DNA from: CAYNNQ01 sp964398785
GTDB lineage: Bacteria > Desulfobacterota > Desulfovibrionia > Desulfovibrionales > Desulfonatronovibrionaceae
Assembly: GCA_964398785.1 (NCBI GenBank)
Contig: CAYNNQ010000010.1
Span: 13,656-77,655 of the forward strand
Direction: 5' to 3'
Length of the DNA: 64,000 bases
The translations under genes and the position numbers were made by a program. The notes beneath the pieces are model-generated. The model was not told the origin of the DNA and ran no database searches. It worked only from the letters and a program-made list of their open reading frames with translations. Shown piece by piece: positions 16,942 through 25,267 of the stretch (position 1 is its first letter; each line of letters opens with the position of its first letter).

Positions 16942-18441
16942 TTATTCGTTGTCCAGAAATTTTTCCACGCCTGAATCTTCCTGCCCCCTGGACCAATGCA
17001 GAACGAAGGCTATTACTACCACACCTATGGCCACGGCCCAACCCAGCAAGAGTAGCGCCTGCATGGGATAATCTCCATAAGGGGTATTTATGTCCCCGAT
17101 TAAATTAGCTACGGCCATATAACCCAAAACAATGGGAGTTATGACTTTCAGGCAAAATGTCCACCAGTAGCCCACACTGAATTCAGAGGTTTTGTTGGCG
17201 TGCTTGCGGAAAATATCCGTTTTAAGGAACCATCCGATGAAAATCACCTCAACAAGGGCACAAAAGACTATACCGAAATTATTGATGAAGTGGTCCACAA
17301 TATCCAGGGCATAGAGTCCCCCTCCAGTGACAAAGATAAGACTGGCTAAAAACCCGATTATTGTATAGGCACTTACGGTAAATTTCCTGTTCCAGCCAAA
17401 TTTGTCCATCAATGCTGAACAACAGGCCTCATTGATGGATATGAACGAACTCAATCCGGCAAAAACAAGAGCGGCAAAGAAGAGAGTTCCGAAGAAAATC
17501 GGTGCTGGAAGCAAATTGATGGCCTTGGGCAATGTAACAAAGGCCAGTCCAACTCCGGCTCCGGCCACTTTACTAATGTCCACGCCCTGCTGCGCTGCCA
17601 TATAACCCAGAACGCCGAACATCATAATTCCGGCAAGGATACTGAAGCCGCAATTTATAAACACGGTCATAAAGCCATTATTGTTCATATCCGAATCCTT
17701 GGGGAGATAACTGGAATAAGTTATCATAATGGCAAATCCCACACTCAGGGTAAAGAATATCTGTCCGTAGGCATCCGCCCACACCTTGTAATCAAGTATT
17801 TTGCTGAAATCCGGATTAAAAAGCCACTGTAGACCTTCTGCCGCGCCGGGAAGAGTCACTGCCCGGCCCACAATGAGCAAAACCAAAAGAAAGAGGATAG
17901 GCATGAATATCTTGTTCGCCAGCTCGATCCCTTTGCGCACTCCGCTGAACAAGACCAACCAAGTCAAAAGCCAGGCAATAACCACGGGAATAAATATATG
18001 CATTTGAATGCTGCCCCACTCAAGGGCACCACCGGTTAAACCAAGGAATTCCCCAAAAAAGAACCCCTTGGTATCCTGACCCCATCCCTGGCTGAAAGCC
18101 AGATAGAAATAGTCCATGGCCCATCCGATAACTGCAACATAGTAAATGGCAATTACAAAGGAGACCATTACCTGCCACCATCCCAGCCATTCCATTTTCT
18201 TGGACACCCTGGAAAAGACCTTGGGAGCTGCTCCACGAAGCTTATGCCCCAGGGAAAACTCCAAAATGATGATGGGAATTCCTGCTGTCAGCAGAGCGAA
18301 AAAATACGGGATCAAGAAAGCTCCACCCCCGTTTTCATAGGCCATGTACGGAAAACGCCAAATGTTTCCCAATCCAATGGCCGAACCTACAGCCGCCAAA
18401 ATAAATCCAAGTCTGGTTCCCCATTGCTCTCTTTGTGCCAT
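16942..18441 (-). CDS. Sodium-dependent amino acid transporter (NSS/SNF family)
   Basis: This 499-residue protein has about 12 membrane helices. It has the family signature in TM1, GSAIGLGNIWRFPY with YENGGGAF, which forms the sodium and substrate site. It is a LeuT-fold symporter that probably imports neutral amino acids, possibly methionine or alanine given the MetS-like small partner just downstream. Length and motifs are complete. Convergence with cheV across a strong terminator defines the end of its two-gene unit. Substrate specificity cannot be read from sequence. Confidence 0.92.
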   Translation of the reverse strand: MAQREQWGTRLGFILAAVGSAIGLGNIWRFPYMAYENGGGAFLIPYFFALLTAGIPIIILEFSLGHKLRGAAPKVFSRVSKKMEWLGWWQVMVSFVIAIYYVAVIGWAMDYFYLAFSQGWGQDTKGFFFGEFLGLTGGALEWGSIQMHIFIPVVIAWLLTWLVLFSGVRKGIELANKIFMPILFLLVLLIVGRAVTLPGAAEGLQWLFNPDFSKILDYKVWADAYGQIFFTLSVGFAIMITYSSYLPKDSDMNNNGFMTVFINCGFSILAGIMMFGVLGYMAAQQGVDISKVAGAGVGLAFVTLPKAINLLPAPIFFGTLFFAALVFAGLSSFISINEACCSALMDKFGWNRKFTVSAYTIIGFLASLIFVTGGGLYALDIVDHFINNFGIVFCALVEVIFIGWFLKTDIFRKHANKTSEFSVGYWWTFCLKVITPIVLGYMAVANLIGDINTPYGDYPMQALLLLGWAVAIGVVVIAFVLHWSRGQEDSGVEKFLDNE

Positions 18442-18642
18442 TTCTCCCCTGTCCTTTGCGCTTTAAAAAGTTAAAAAAACATCTAACTCCCCAAAAAAGA
18501 TCGCAATAGTATTCTTCTACTCTTGCGACTAAAACCAGGAATGGGTAAGAAATACTCAAAAATATTTCTTTTCCGAATAGCCTTTTTGCTCTTATTTGCC
18601 TTAAAAATCAAGGGTAAATTTATTTTCCACCGCCCGCCCACA

Positions 18643-18672
18643 AAAATAGCCGGCTTCGAAGCCGGCTATTTT
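18643..18672. terminator. Perfect hairpin terminator-like palindrome
   Basis: AAAATAGCCGGCTTC is followed directly by its perfect complement, giving a 15-base-pair inverted repeat with A-run and T-run flanks. It lies downstream of the unknown minus-strand pair (18713-19676) and upstream of the NSS transporter operon, and is most likely the terminator of the former. The rest of 18442-18712 shows no gene. Confidence 0.7.
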
Positions 18673-18712
18673 AAATGCCTTCCATTAAATCCCTCCCCGG
18701 GCAGGGACAATA

Positions 18713-19075
18713 TCAGCCCCGCTTGCTGAACCTGTTTGTCAAGGGAGTCACTTTAGATGCCTGTTTATATCCGCTAAACCTTGTGTTTTCCGAGCGCACT
18801 CGGATCAACTCCTCTTCCAGATCATCGCGCAATTTTCGGGCCATTCCTGAAACCTGGCTTTGCAACTCCTGCAGCTTTTTTACTTTATCCACAAGTTCTG
18901 TACTGTTTTGCACGTCCGGATTCGCTGCCAGGGAATCCTTCATTTTGGCCTCACGTTGCTGGGCAACCCTGTATGCCCCGGCCAAATCCTCCTCTTCCAG
19001 CAGAGAAAGTTCATGTAACTGCATTTCGTAAGCCTCCTCCAAGGAAGAACTTAAAGAATCATTCGCTTTGCTCAT
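18713..19075 (-). CDS. Hypothetical helical protein
   Basis: This 120-residue, highly charged and mostly helical protein (SLSSSLEEAYEMQLHELSLL, then EEEDLAGAYRVAQQREAKM) has no recognised domain. The heptad-like pattern suggests a coiled coil and hence a small chaperone or adaptor. It resembles flagellar chaperones in size and composition, but no specific motif supports that. It overlaps the preceding 205-residue gene by 17 bases, so the two are coupled. A perfect hairpin terminator follows about 40 bases downstream. Confidence 0.65.
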   Translation of the reverse strand: MSKANDSLSSSLEEAYEMQLHELSLLEEEDLAGAYRVAQQREAKMKDSLAANPDVQNSTELVDKVKKLQELQSQVSGMARKLRDDLEEELIRVRSENTRFSGYKQASKVTPLTNRFSKRG

Positions 19076-19676
19076 CCTGCACCACCTGTTTCAGCTTTTT
19101 GCGCAAATCAGCTATAACGATTTTCCATTCTTCTACATGTGGCAGATATTCATATTCCATAAGATCGGATAAAAGGACATAATCCTCGTTCTCTTGGACC
19201 TCCATCATCTCTGAAAAAAGGTCGGATAATTTCTGGACTTTATCTTCAAAATCCGAGTCGGCCTTAAACCTGAACTGATCCCGCAAAGTTCCTATCATTC
19301 CCAGAAAATCCCGAGTAACTTCCAGCAAGTCCTGGTACATGTCCAGGGCTTCCGCATCATCCGCTACCCGAAACAACTCCGCTACCTGACTTCCCCCTTT
19401 GCTCATCAGATTTAGGACTTTGTACAATTCCCGGGTAATATTCACCGCCATTTCCGAAGTAGGTACGGTTTTAATTTCCAGCTTTTCTATCTCCTCCGTC
19501 TCCATGTCTTCGGCCTGATGGGGATATATCTCGGAAAAATTTTCATTGTTCACCCAAACATCCGTAACCACTCGGCTCTCCATCTCTCCACCTTCAACGA
19601 TCTTTACCAGCACATCCTCGAGATTATCAAAATTGCTGATGGAATAATCGCTCTGTTGACCATCGATGATAATCAT
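19059..19676 (-). CDS. Hypothetical acidic protein, partner of the 120-residue protein
   Basis: The 205-residue product is acidic and predicted soluble. An N-terminal mixed segment (MIIIDGQQSDYSISNFDNLE) is followed by a long helical region (about 80-200) with many glutamates and aspartates. No known domain was recognised. The ATG is preceded by a GGAGGAAGG ribosome-binding site. A near-match to a sigma-54 promoter (TGGCACG, with TTGG instead of TTGC) occurs at about 19724-19740 on this strand, inside the end of the upstream gene. It is weak evidence. Confidence 0.65.
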   Translation of the reverse strand: MIIIDGQQSDYSISNFDNLEDVLVKIVEGGEMESRVVTDVWVNNENFSEIYPHQAEDMETEEIEKLEIKTVPTSEMAVNITRELYKVLNLMSKGGSQVAELFRVADDAEALDMYQDLLEVTRDFLGMIGTLRDQFRFKADSDFEDKVQKLSDLFSEMMEVQENEDYVLLSDLMEYEYLPHVEEWKIVIADLRKKLKQVVQDEQSE

Positions 19677-19721
19677 ATCCTTCCTCCTCTAAGTTTGCCC
19701 TTTATCACCTATATGGCAAAA

Positions 19722-21278
19722 TTATCCAAAATCCGTGCCAAAAAAAGCAAGAAAATTCTCATAGCTCGCACAAACACGCAAAAAAGTTTGTATATCCGGA
19801 GCGGACTCTTGGGAATGGACTTTCCAGAGCATGGCCAAAGGGGCAAAAATCTCGCTTTGTTCCAGCATAGCCCCCACCTGGTGCCATGTATTCATAAATT
19901 TTTTCTGCACAGAGGGATACGGAGTTTGCAACAAAGTATTTCCCTGTACAGACAAAAGCCCAAAAAAAGGACGGATACTTTCTGCCTCCTTTTGCACCCT
20001 GTCCATAAAGACCCCACTGGGAAGAGATAGGTCACTAATGTCAGGGTACATACCCTCCAGGAAATAAGCATATGCCCTTTTCTGAAGCCTCATCCACCTG
20101 CTGCGATCATCCTCCCCCTGGGAATTTCTGCTTTGTAAATCCATAAATCCGTGTTTTTTGACAGTCACCCAAGCCCGACAGGTGTTATCCGAACACTGGG
20201 GCCATGTTCCGGAACCCAGAAATCCCCGAATCATTTCTCCCACAAATGGGGGAGAAATGAATTCCCGGCAGGCATAATCGCGGGGGCAACTGCTGCGGAA
20301 AGGACACGGATGGCAATCGATATTTGGCTCCAGGCACATATTGCCCTCTTTGTATACGGCAGTATCCCACGGTTGGGCCGTAGCCAAAAAAAAGGCCAAT
20401 ACCGGCTTGTTCAGACCGGCCGCAAGATGCATTGTGCCTGTATCGTTGGTCACCAAGAGTTCCAAATGGCCCAGAACCCCGGCCAACTCCCGCATATCTG
20501 TTCTCCCGACCAAATTTACAGCAGGAGCGGAAGTTTTTTCCCTGTATTTTTTTGCCAGTCCTTTCTCTGCCCCCGAGCCTAGAAGCACAGGGCACAATCT
20601 ATGGTTCTGCCACACCAATTCCCCCAGCTCCGCAAAATATCCTACAGGCCAGCGGCGCTTATCTTCGCTTGCTCCTAGCTGAAACCCTATATAACCCTTG
20701 CACTGCAAAGGTTTTTCCTGATCCAATAATGAACGACTGTGTTTTTTTGTTTCTTTTTCCGCAGGGAGCAACTCAAACTTTGCTTCTTCAGGGTCGCATC
20801 CAGAAACCCGCAGAAACACATCCACGAGGTTAAAAGGACTGCTGCCCCGAAGCCCAGCGGAAGCCTCCAGATAAATCGCCCATTTGCTGGAAAAGCGGGC
20901 AAAGCCGTGTTTGTCTACAAAAAAACCCTGCTTGTCCTTCAAGTCTAGACTGCTGGTAAGCAATTTACAGCTAAGAGTTGAAGTCAGATTCAAAACACTG
21001 TCCCATTGCCCGTATCCCAGCAAATTCGATTTCCAAGTGTGCAGGGAACGCAGGGCCCTTATCCAATTTTGATCCAAATCGCGCAATAAATCGGAGCCGG
21101 GAAGGGGAAAAATGAGGTCAAGCCCCCTCAACAGCCCAGCAGCCTGGGCAAAATTGCTCAAGCAAACCAGTCCGGTACTGCTGCCTCCATTTTTAAGGCA
21201 ACTGATTACAGGCTGAGTTTGAAGCAGGTCTCCAAAACGCGTCAGATTTATGACCAATTGATGGGAGATTTTCTGCAT
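19722..21278 (-). CDS. Glycosyltransferase family 9 (heptosyltransferase-like)
   Basis: This is a 518-residue GT-B fold enzyme. The N-terminus (VINLTRFGDLLQTQPVISCL) is the standard GT9 start. The C-terminal domain has GFQLGASEDKRRWP, LVGRTDMRELAGVL and the donor-binding VTNDTGTMHLAAGL. A cysteine cluster (CHPCPFRSSCPRDYAC) near residue 330 is common in heptosyltransferases. The extra C-terminal 150 residues are longer than in LPS heptosyltransferases, which are about 350 residues. No other LPS genes are adjacent. Transfer of heptose to LPS is possible, but another acceptor cannot be excluded. Confidence 0.8.
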   Translation of the reverse strand: MQKISHQLVINLTRFGDLLQTQPVISCLKNGGSSTGLVCLSNFAQAAGLLRGLDLIFPLPGSDLLRDLDQNWIRALRSLHTWKSNLLGYGQWDSVLNLTSTLSCKLLTSSLDLKDKQGFFVDKHGFARFSSKWAIYLEASAGLRGSSPFNLVDVFLRVSGCDPEEAKFELLPAEKETKKHSRSLLDQEKPLQCKGYIGFQLGASEDKRRWPVGYFAELGELVWQNHRLCPVLLGSGAEKGLAKKYREKTSAPAVNLVGRTDMRELAGVLGHLELLVTNDTGTMHLAAGLNKPVLAFFLATAQPWDTAVYKEGNMCLEPNIDCHPCPFRSSCPRDYACREFISPPFVGEMIRGFLGSGTWPQCSDNTCRAWVTVKKHGFMDLQSRNSQGEDDRSRWMRLQKRAYAYFLEGMYPDISDLSLPSGVFMDRVQKEAESIRPFFGLLSVQGNTLLQTPYPSVQKKFMNTWHQVGAMLEQSEIFAPLAMLWKVHSQESAPDIQTFLRVCASYENFLAFFGTDFG

Positions 21279-21302
21279 AATAGTTTTTCCTACTTCCCGG
21301 CC

Positions 21303-23609
21303 TCAAAAATTTATTTTTCCCATCTCCAGCAAACGTTGTCCATAAACGGACTGACCCAGGGAAATGCAGCCGTCGTTGGGTGGAAGCAAAGAATGGACCA
21401 ATGGACTTAGTCCTCTTTTTTGCAAGGCTTTCGGGAGTAGCTGGAACAAAGTCAAATTCTGCATAACACCACCGCTCAAGGCGACATTTTCCACCCCATT
21501 AACCCGTGAGGCCTCCGCAGCCCAATCAGCCAATCCCTCAATCAGTCCCAGAACAAAACCACGGCTGACATCCTGCACCCTTCCCCCCCGGCAAAAATCT
21601 TCCGCAGCCGCAGTAAAAAGTTCCTGATTGCCGAAATAAAGAAAATCCCCTTCCCATTTAAAAGGGGCTGAATAAGCAGTTTTCCCGGTCTTGTCCCGAA
21701 CACTCTCCAAACAAATAGCCGCTTGACCTTCATAGGCGATACAATGAACTAAGCCCAGCAATCCGGAAACAGCGTCAAAAAGTCGACCGCAACTGCTGGT
21801 TAAGGGGCAGTTGATTCCTTTTTCCAGGATCTGCAAAAGCAATTCCTCTTCGCTCTTACTTTGCAGATCGCGAAGACCTCTCTCTCCCCAAATTTGATAT
21901 TGATAGGCCCGAGCCATCCGCCACGGCTCCTGCACGGCCATTTCTCCGCCAGGCATTGGCACGGGTCGAAAAGAGCCGATACGGGACTGCTCCAATGTTT
22001 TGGTGTTCACATAGAGCAACTCCCCTCCCCAGATAGTTCCGTCCTCCCCCAAACCAGTTCCATCCAGGGCCAGCCCCAGACAAGCGCCCTGGAAACGATT
22101 CTCCGCCAGTACAGAATATATATGGGCATAATGATGCTGCAGGGTATAAACTGGATACTTATCCTGTTCCTCAGCGTAACGGGAACTAAGATAATCCGGA
22201 TGCAGATCCCGAACAATAGCCTTGGGCTGCACTTGCAAAACACTTTGCAAATGGGCGCACATCTCCAGAAAAAAATCATAACTCTGGAGATTCTTCAGAT
22301 CCCCCACGTGTTGAGAGACAAAAGCCTGATCCCCTTTGGTCAGGCACAGGGTGTTTTTAAGCTCCGGCCCGGTCCCCAGGACTGTTTCTCCGGAACGAGC
22401 AAGGAAAATGGGGCTTGGTGTGTACCCCCGGGCACGGCGATAAAAACCGCCACGTCCACCCACGGAGAAAGCAACAGAATCGTCGCAACGCACCAGGATA
22501 TCCCGATTATGGAGTAGGAAACGATCCGCTATAGCTTTAAGTCGACTCAAAGCTTCCCGGTTGCCCAGACTGATCGGCTCGGAGCTGGAATTGCCGGAAG
22601 TCATAACCAGGACCGGAGGCGTTTTTTGCTCTTTCTTTTCCCTTTTCAATAAATGGAAAAGCACAAAGTGCAGGGGAGTATACGGTAGCATTATCCCTAT
22701 CCGATTGGTATCCGGAGACACCTCCGGGCTAATGCCATTCTCTTCTTTGGAATGCAGGACCACGATGGGCCTTTGAATACCTTCTAAAAGATTTTTCTCC
22801 TCTTCATTTATTTCGGCAAAGTATTTTGCATCCTCCTCATTTTCCACCATTACTGCCAGAGCCTTGTCCGGTCGGTTTTTTCTTCGTCGCAGGTTTCCAA
22901 CCGCCTTTTCATTGCCTGCGTCGCAAGCCAGATGAAACCCGCCCAGACCCTTTAAGGCGACTATCCCGCCCTGTAGGAGACATCCTACCGCTCCCAGTAT
23001 GGCCTCTGTCCGTCGAGCCAAATTCCTGCCTTCGCTGTCAACAAGCCACACTTCCGGACCACAGTCCGGACAGGCATTGGGCTGGGCATGGAACCTTCGG
23101 TCCAGGGGATTTTCATATTCGGCACGACATTTAGTGCAAAGGGGAAAACAGGTCATGGAAGTCCGGGACCTGTCGTAAGGCACGCTACGGGTGATGGTAT
23201 AACGGGGTCCACAATTGGTACAGTTGAGGAACGGATACAAATAACGACGGTTACGGGGATCGAAAAGTTCCCGCAAACAATCCCCACAAGTACAAACATC
23301 CGGGCTAATGAGAACTTCGTGTCCCTTTTGCGAGGAACTTTCAGAAATAATGAATTCCCGTTCCCCGGTCTCGGGTTCGAGTTCCTCTTCCTCCAAACGT
23401 ACAATTCGGGCCAAAGGGGGCAGATCATCCCTAAGAGTCCGGGAAAATCCTCCTATATTATCTTCTTTGCCCTGGATTTCAATCTTTACTCCCTGGGAAG
23501 TGTTTAAAACAAAGCCGGTCAAGGAAAAAAAAATCGCCTGGCGGTAAACGAACGGACGGAATCCCACTCCCTGGACCTGACCGTGGACAAATATTCTTTT
23601 TCTAATCAT
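21303..23609 (-). CDS. hypF: [NiFe]-hydrogenase maturation carbamoyltransferase HypF
   Basis: HypF makes the cyanide ligand precursor of [NiFe]-hydrogenases by carbamoylating HypE. The 768 residues show the full domain order. An acylphosphatase domain (RIFVHGQVQGVGFRPFVYRQ, about 1-90) comes first. Two Cys4 zinc fingers follow (CTCGDC with CTNC, then CTKC with CPDC). A YrdC-like domain lies at about 200-380. The Kae1-like carbamoyltransferase domain contains LQHHYAHIYSVLAE and ALDGTGLGEDGTIWGGE. No other hyp or hydrogenase genes are adjacent. Confidence 0.96.
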   Translation of the reverse strand: MIRKRIFVHGQVQGVGFRPFVYRQAIFFSLTGFVLNTSQGVKIEIQGKEDNIGGFSRTLRDDLPPLARIVRLEEEELEPETGEREFIISESSSQKGHEVLISPDVCTCGDCLRELFDPRNRRYLYPFLNCTNCGPRYTITRSVPYDRSRTSMTCFPLCTKCRAEYENPLDRRFHAQPNACPDCGPEVWLVDSEGRNLARRTEAILGAVGCLLQGGIVALKGLGGFHLACDAGNEKAVGNLRRRKNRPDKALAVMVENEEDAKYFAEINEEEKNLLEGIQRPIVVLHSKEENGISPEVSPDTNRIGIMLPYTPLHFVLFHLLKREKKEQKTPPVLVMTSGNSSSEPISLGNREALSRLKAIADRFLLHNRDILVRCDDSVAFSVGGRGGFYRRARGYTPSPIFLARSGETVLGTGPELKNTLCLTKGDQAFVSQHVGDLKNLQSYDFFLEMCAHLQSVLQVQPKAIVRDLHPDYLSSRYAEEQDKYPVYTLQHHYAHIYSVLAENRFQGACLGLALDGTGLGEDGTIWGGELLYVNTKTLEQSRIGSFRPVPMPGGEMAVQEPWRMARAYQYQIWGERGLRDLQSKSEEELLLQILEKGINCPLTSSCGRLFDAVSGLLGLVHCIAYEGQAAICLESVRDKTGKTAYSAPFKWEGDFLYFGNQELFTAAAEDFCRGGRVQDVSRGFVLGLIEGLADWAAEASRVNGVENVALSGGVMQNLTLFQLLPKALQKRGLSPLVHSLLPPNDGCISLGQSVYGQRLLEMGKINF

Positions 23610-23696
23610 TTAAGTATTTCCTGTTTCCTTCACAATACGGCAAAAAACATATCCTGGTTCCTTCCCTCTAGTCTCCCGACAATAAAGTAATAAATA

Positions 23697-23878
23697 GTTC
23701 TTATCCGGACATTCAAGAATTTCCGGATATAGAAATATCAAATTTTGGGTTCGGAAATGAAATTTTTCTGTTCAGCAAGGGAATTAATTACTTATAAGTG
23801 AGCGCATCTCAATACGTGGTCGAATAATTACGAAAATCGATAAATCAAACTGGAAAAGGGCCATTTCCGGTTGGAAAC
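23697..23878 (+). repeat. Family A MITE-like element, copy 4
   Basis: This is a diverged 182-bp copy, preceded by TA (23695-23696). The right TA is not kept: CA follows, with CTA three bases further on. Internal changes make it one of the older copies. It lies between hypF and the PAS kinase gene, which diverge. Confidence 0.75.
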
Positions 23879-24082
23879 CAACTAACCCCATAAGCACAAA
23901 ATGGTCAAACGGGACAAGGTCCCCAAAAGATTTGCGGTGCTTTGGTCGGATTTTATCCCCGCCTGCTATAATTCACGATAAGCCAGCCGCAAATAACACC
24001 TTTGTTTACCACTTGCATATCCAGCCCCTAGCCTCTAGAATCCGGTATTAGGAAAACAGCCCACAAAAAAGCGAGGTTTGAA

Positions 24083-25267
24083 ATGTTGACCGGACATAAA
24101 GACTCCTGGCCCTTGGAGATGGAACAAGAAAAGGAAGGTAGCTATTTCGCTCCGGCTGAAACTTATCCACCGGAAAAAATATCCGAACAAAACAATATCT
24201 TCATTTCTTCCGCGGGCATATCATTTATACTGGACACGATTCCGAACATATTGATGGTTTTAAACGACAGACGCCAAGTCGTCCTTGCCAACAATAGCCT
24301 GACGGAAATCGCGGGAGAATACAAAGAAGACCTTCTTGGCGCTCGTCCCGGAGAAATACTGGGGTGCGCCCATGCCCTGAACAGTAAACTCGGATGCGGG
24401 ACCACCAAATTCTGTCGCTATTGCGGTGCGGCACAGGCCATCATAAACAGCCTGGATGGACAGAAAGATACCCAAGAATGCAGAATCCTGCGCCAGACTC
24501 CATCCGGAACAGAGGCTCTGGATTTGCGGATAAGCACTACTCCTGCGAAAATCCAGGGCCATTGTTTTTCAATCTTCCACATAACGGATATAAGTCATGA
24601 AAAACGCCGGGAAGTTTTGGAACGTATATTTTTTCACGATATCCTGAACAGCCTGGGAGGGATCCAAGGACTGCTACAAGTCCTGGAAAAAGACACCAGC
24701 GGAGAAAATAAGGAAATGGCCCAGATGGTCCTTAAACAATGCAATCAAATCCTGGAGGAGATTCAGGGGCAAAAAGACATTATGGCCGCAGAAAAAAGCT
24801 CCCTGCAGATCGATCCGGAACCCATAAACACTCGGGGTTTTCTTCTCCGAATGCGGAACCTGTATTCCGAGCATATTGTCGCGGAAGGAAAATACATCGA
24901 GCTCAAAGAGGACCAGCGGGACATATATCTCTCCACTGACCCCAAGATACTCTCCCGGGTTATCGGAAACATGCTCAAAAACGCATTGGAGGCCTCGAGT
25001 CAGAAGCAATCAGTCACCCTTGGGGTAAAAAAGGAAGACGGATACGTCCTGTTTTGGGTCCACAACAACTCATATATACCGGAAAAAATCCAGAGCCAGA
25101 TATTCAAGCGTTCCTTTTCCACCAAGGATACATCCCGGGGACTGGGTACTTACAGCATTAACCTGCTTGCCGAGGGCTATCTGGGAGGAAAGGTGTGGTT
25201 CAATACTTCCAGGGAAGAGGGGACCACCTTTTATCTACGGTTAAAGGCGAAACAGGATAATGCCTGA
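24083..25267 (+). CDS. PAS-domain sensor histidine kinase with cysteine cluster
   Basis: The 394-residue cytoplasmic kinase has a PAS domain (about 48-165). This carries four cysteines spaced as in a metal or redox site: C95, then CGTTKFCRYC with C105, C111 and C114. The dimerisation helix has phospho-accepting H185 in FFHDILNSLGG, a variant H-box. The HATPase domain follows, with the N-box NMLKNALEA and the G-boxes RGLGTYS and EEGTTF. No membrane segments are present. No response regulator is adjacent, so its partner is elsewhere. The gene overlaps uvrA by 8 bases. The signal is unknown; redox or iron-sulfur sensing is an inference. Confidence 0.85.
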   Translation: MLTGHKDSWPLEMEQEKEGSYFAPAETYPPEKISEQNNIFISSAGISFILDTIPNILMVLNDRRQVVLANNSLTEIAGEYKEDLLGARPGEILGCAHALNSKLGCGTTKFCRYCGAAQAIINSLDGQKDTQECRILRQTPSGTEALDLRISTTPAKIQGHCFSIFHITDISHEKRREVLERIFFHDILNSLGGIQGLLQVLEKDTSGENKEMAQMVLKQCNQILEEIQGQKDIMAAEKSSLQIDPEPINTRGFLLRMRNLYSEHIVAEGKYIELKEDQRDIYLSTDPKILSRVIGNMLKNALEASSQKQSVTLGVKKEDGYVLFWVHNNSYIPEKIQSQIFKRSFSTKDTSRGLGTYSINLLAEGYLGGKVWFNTSREEGTTFYLRLKAKQDNA

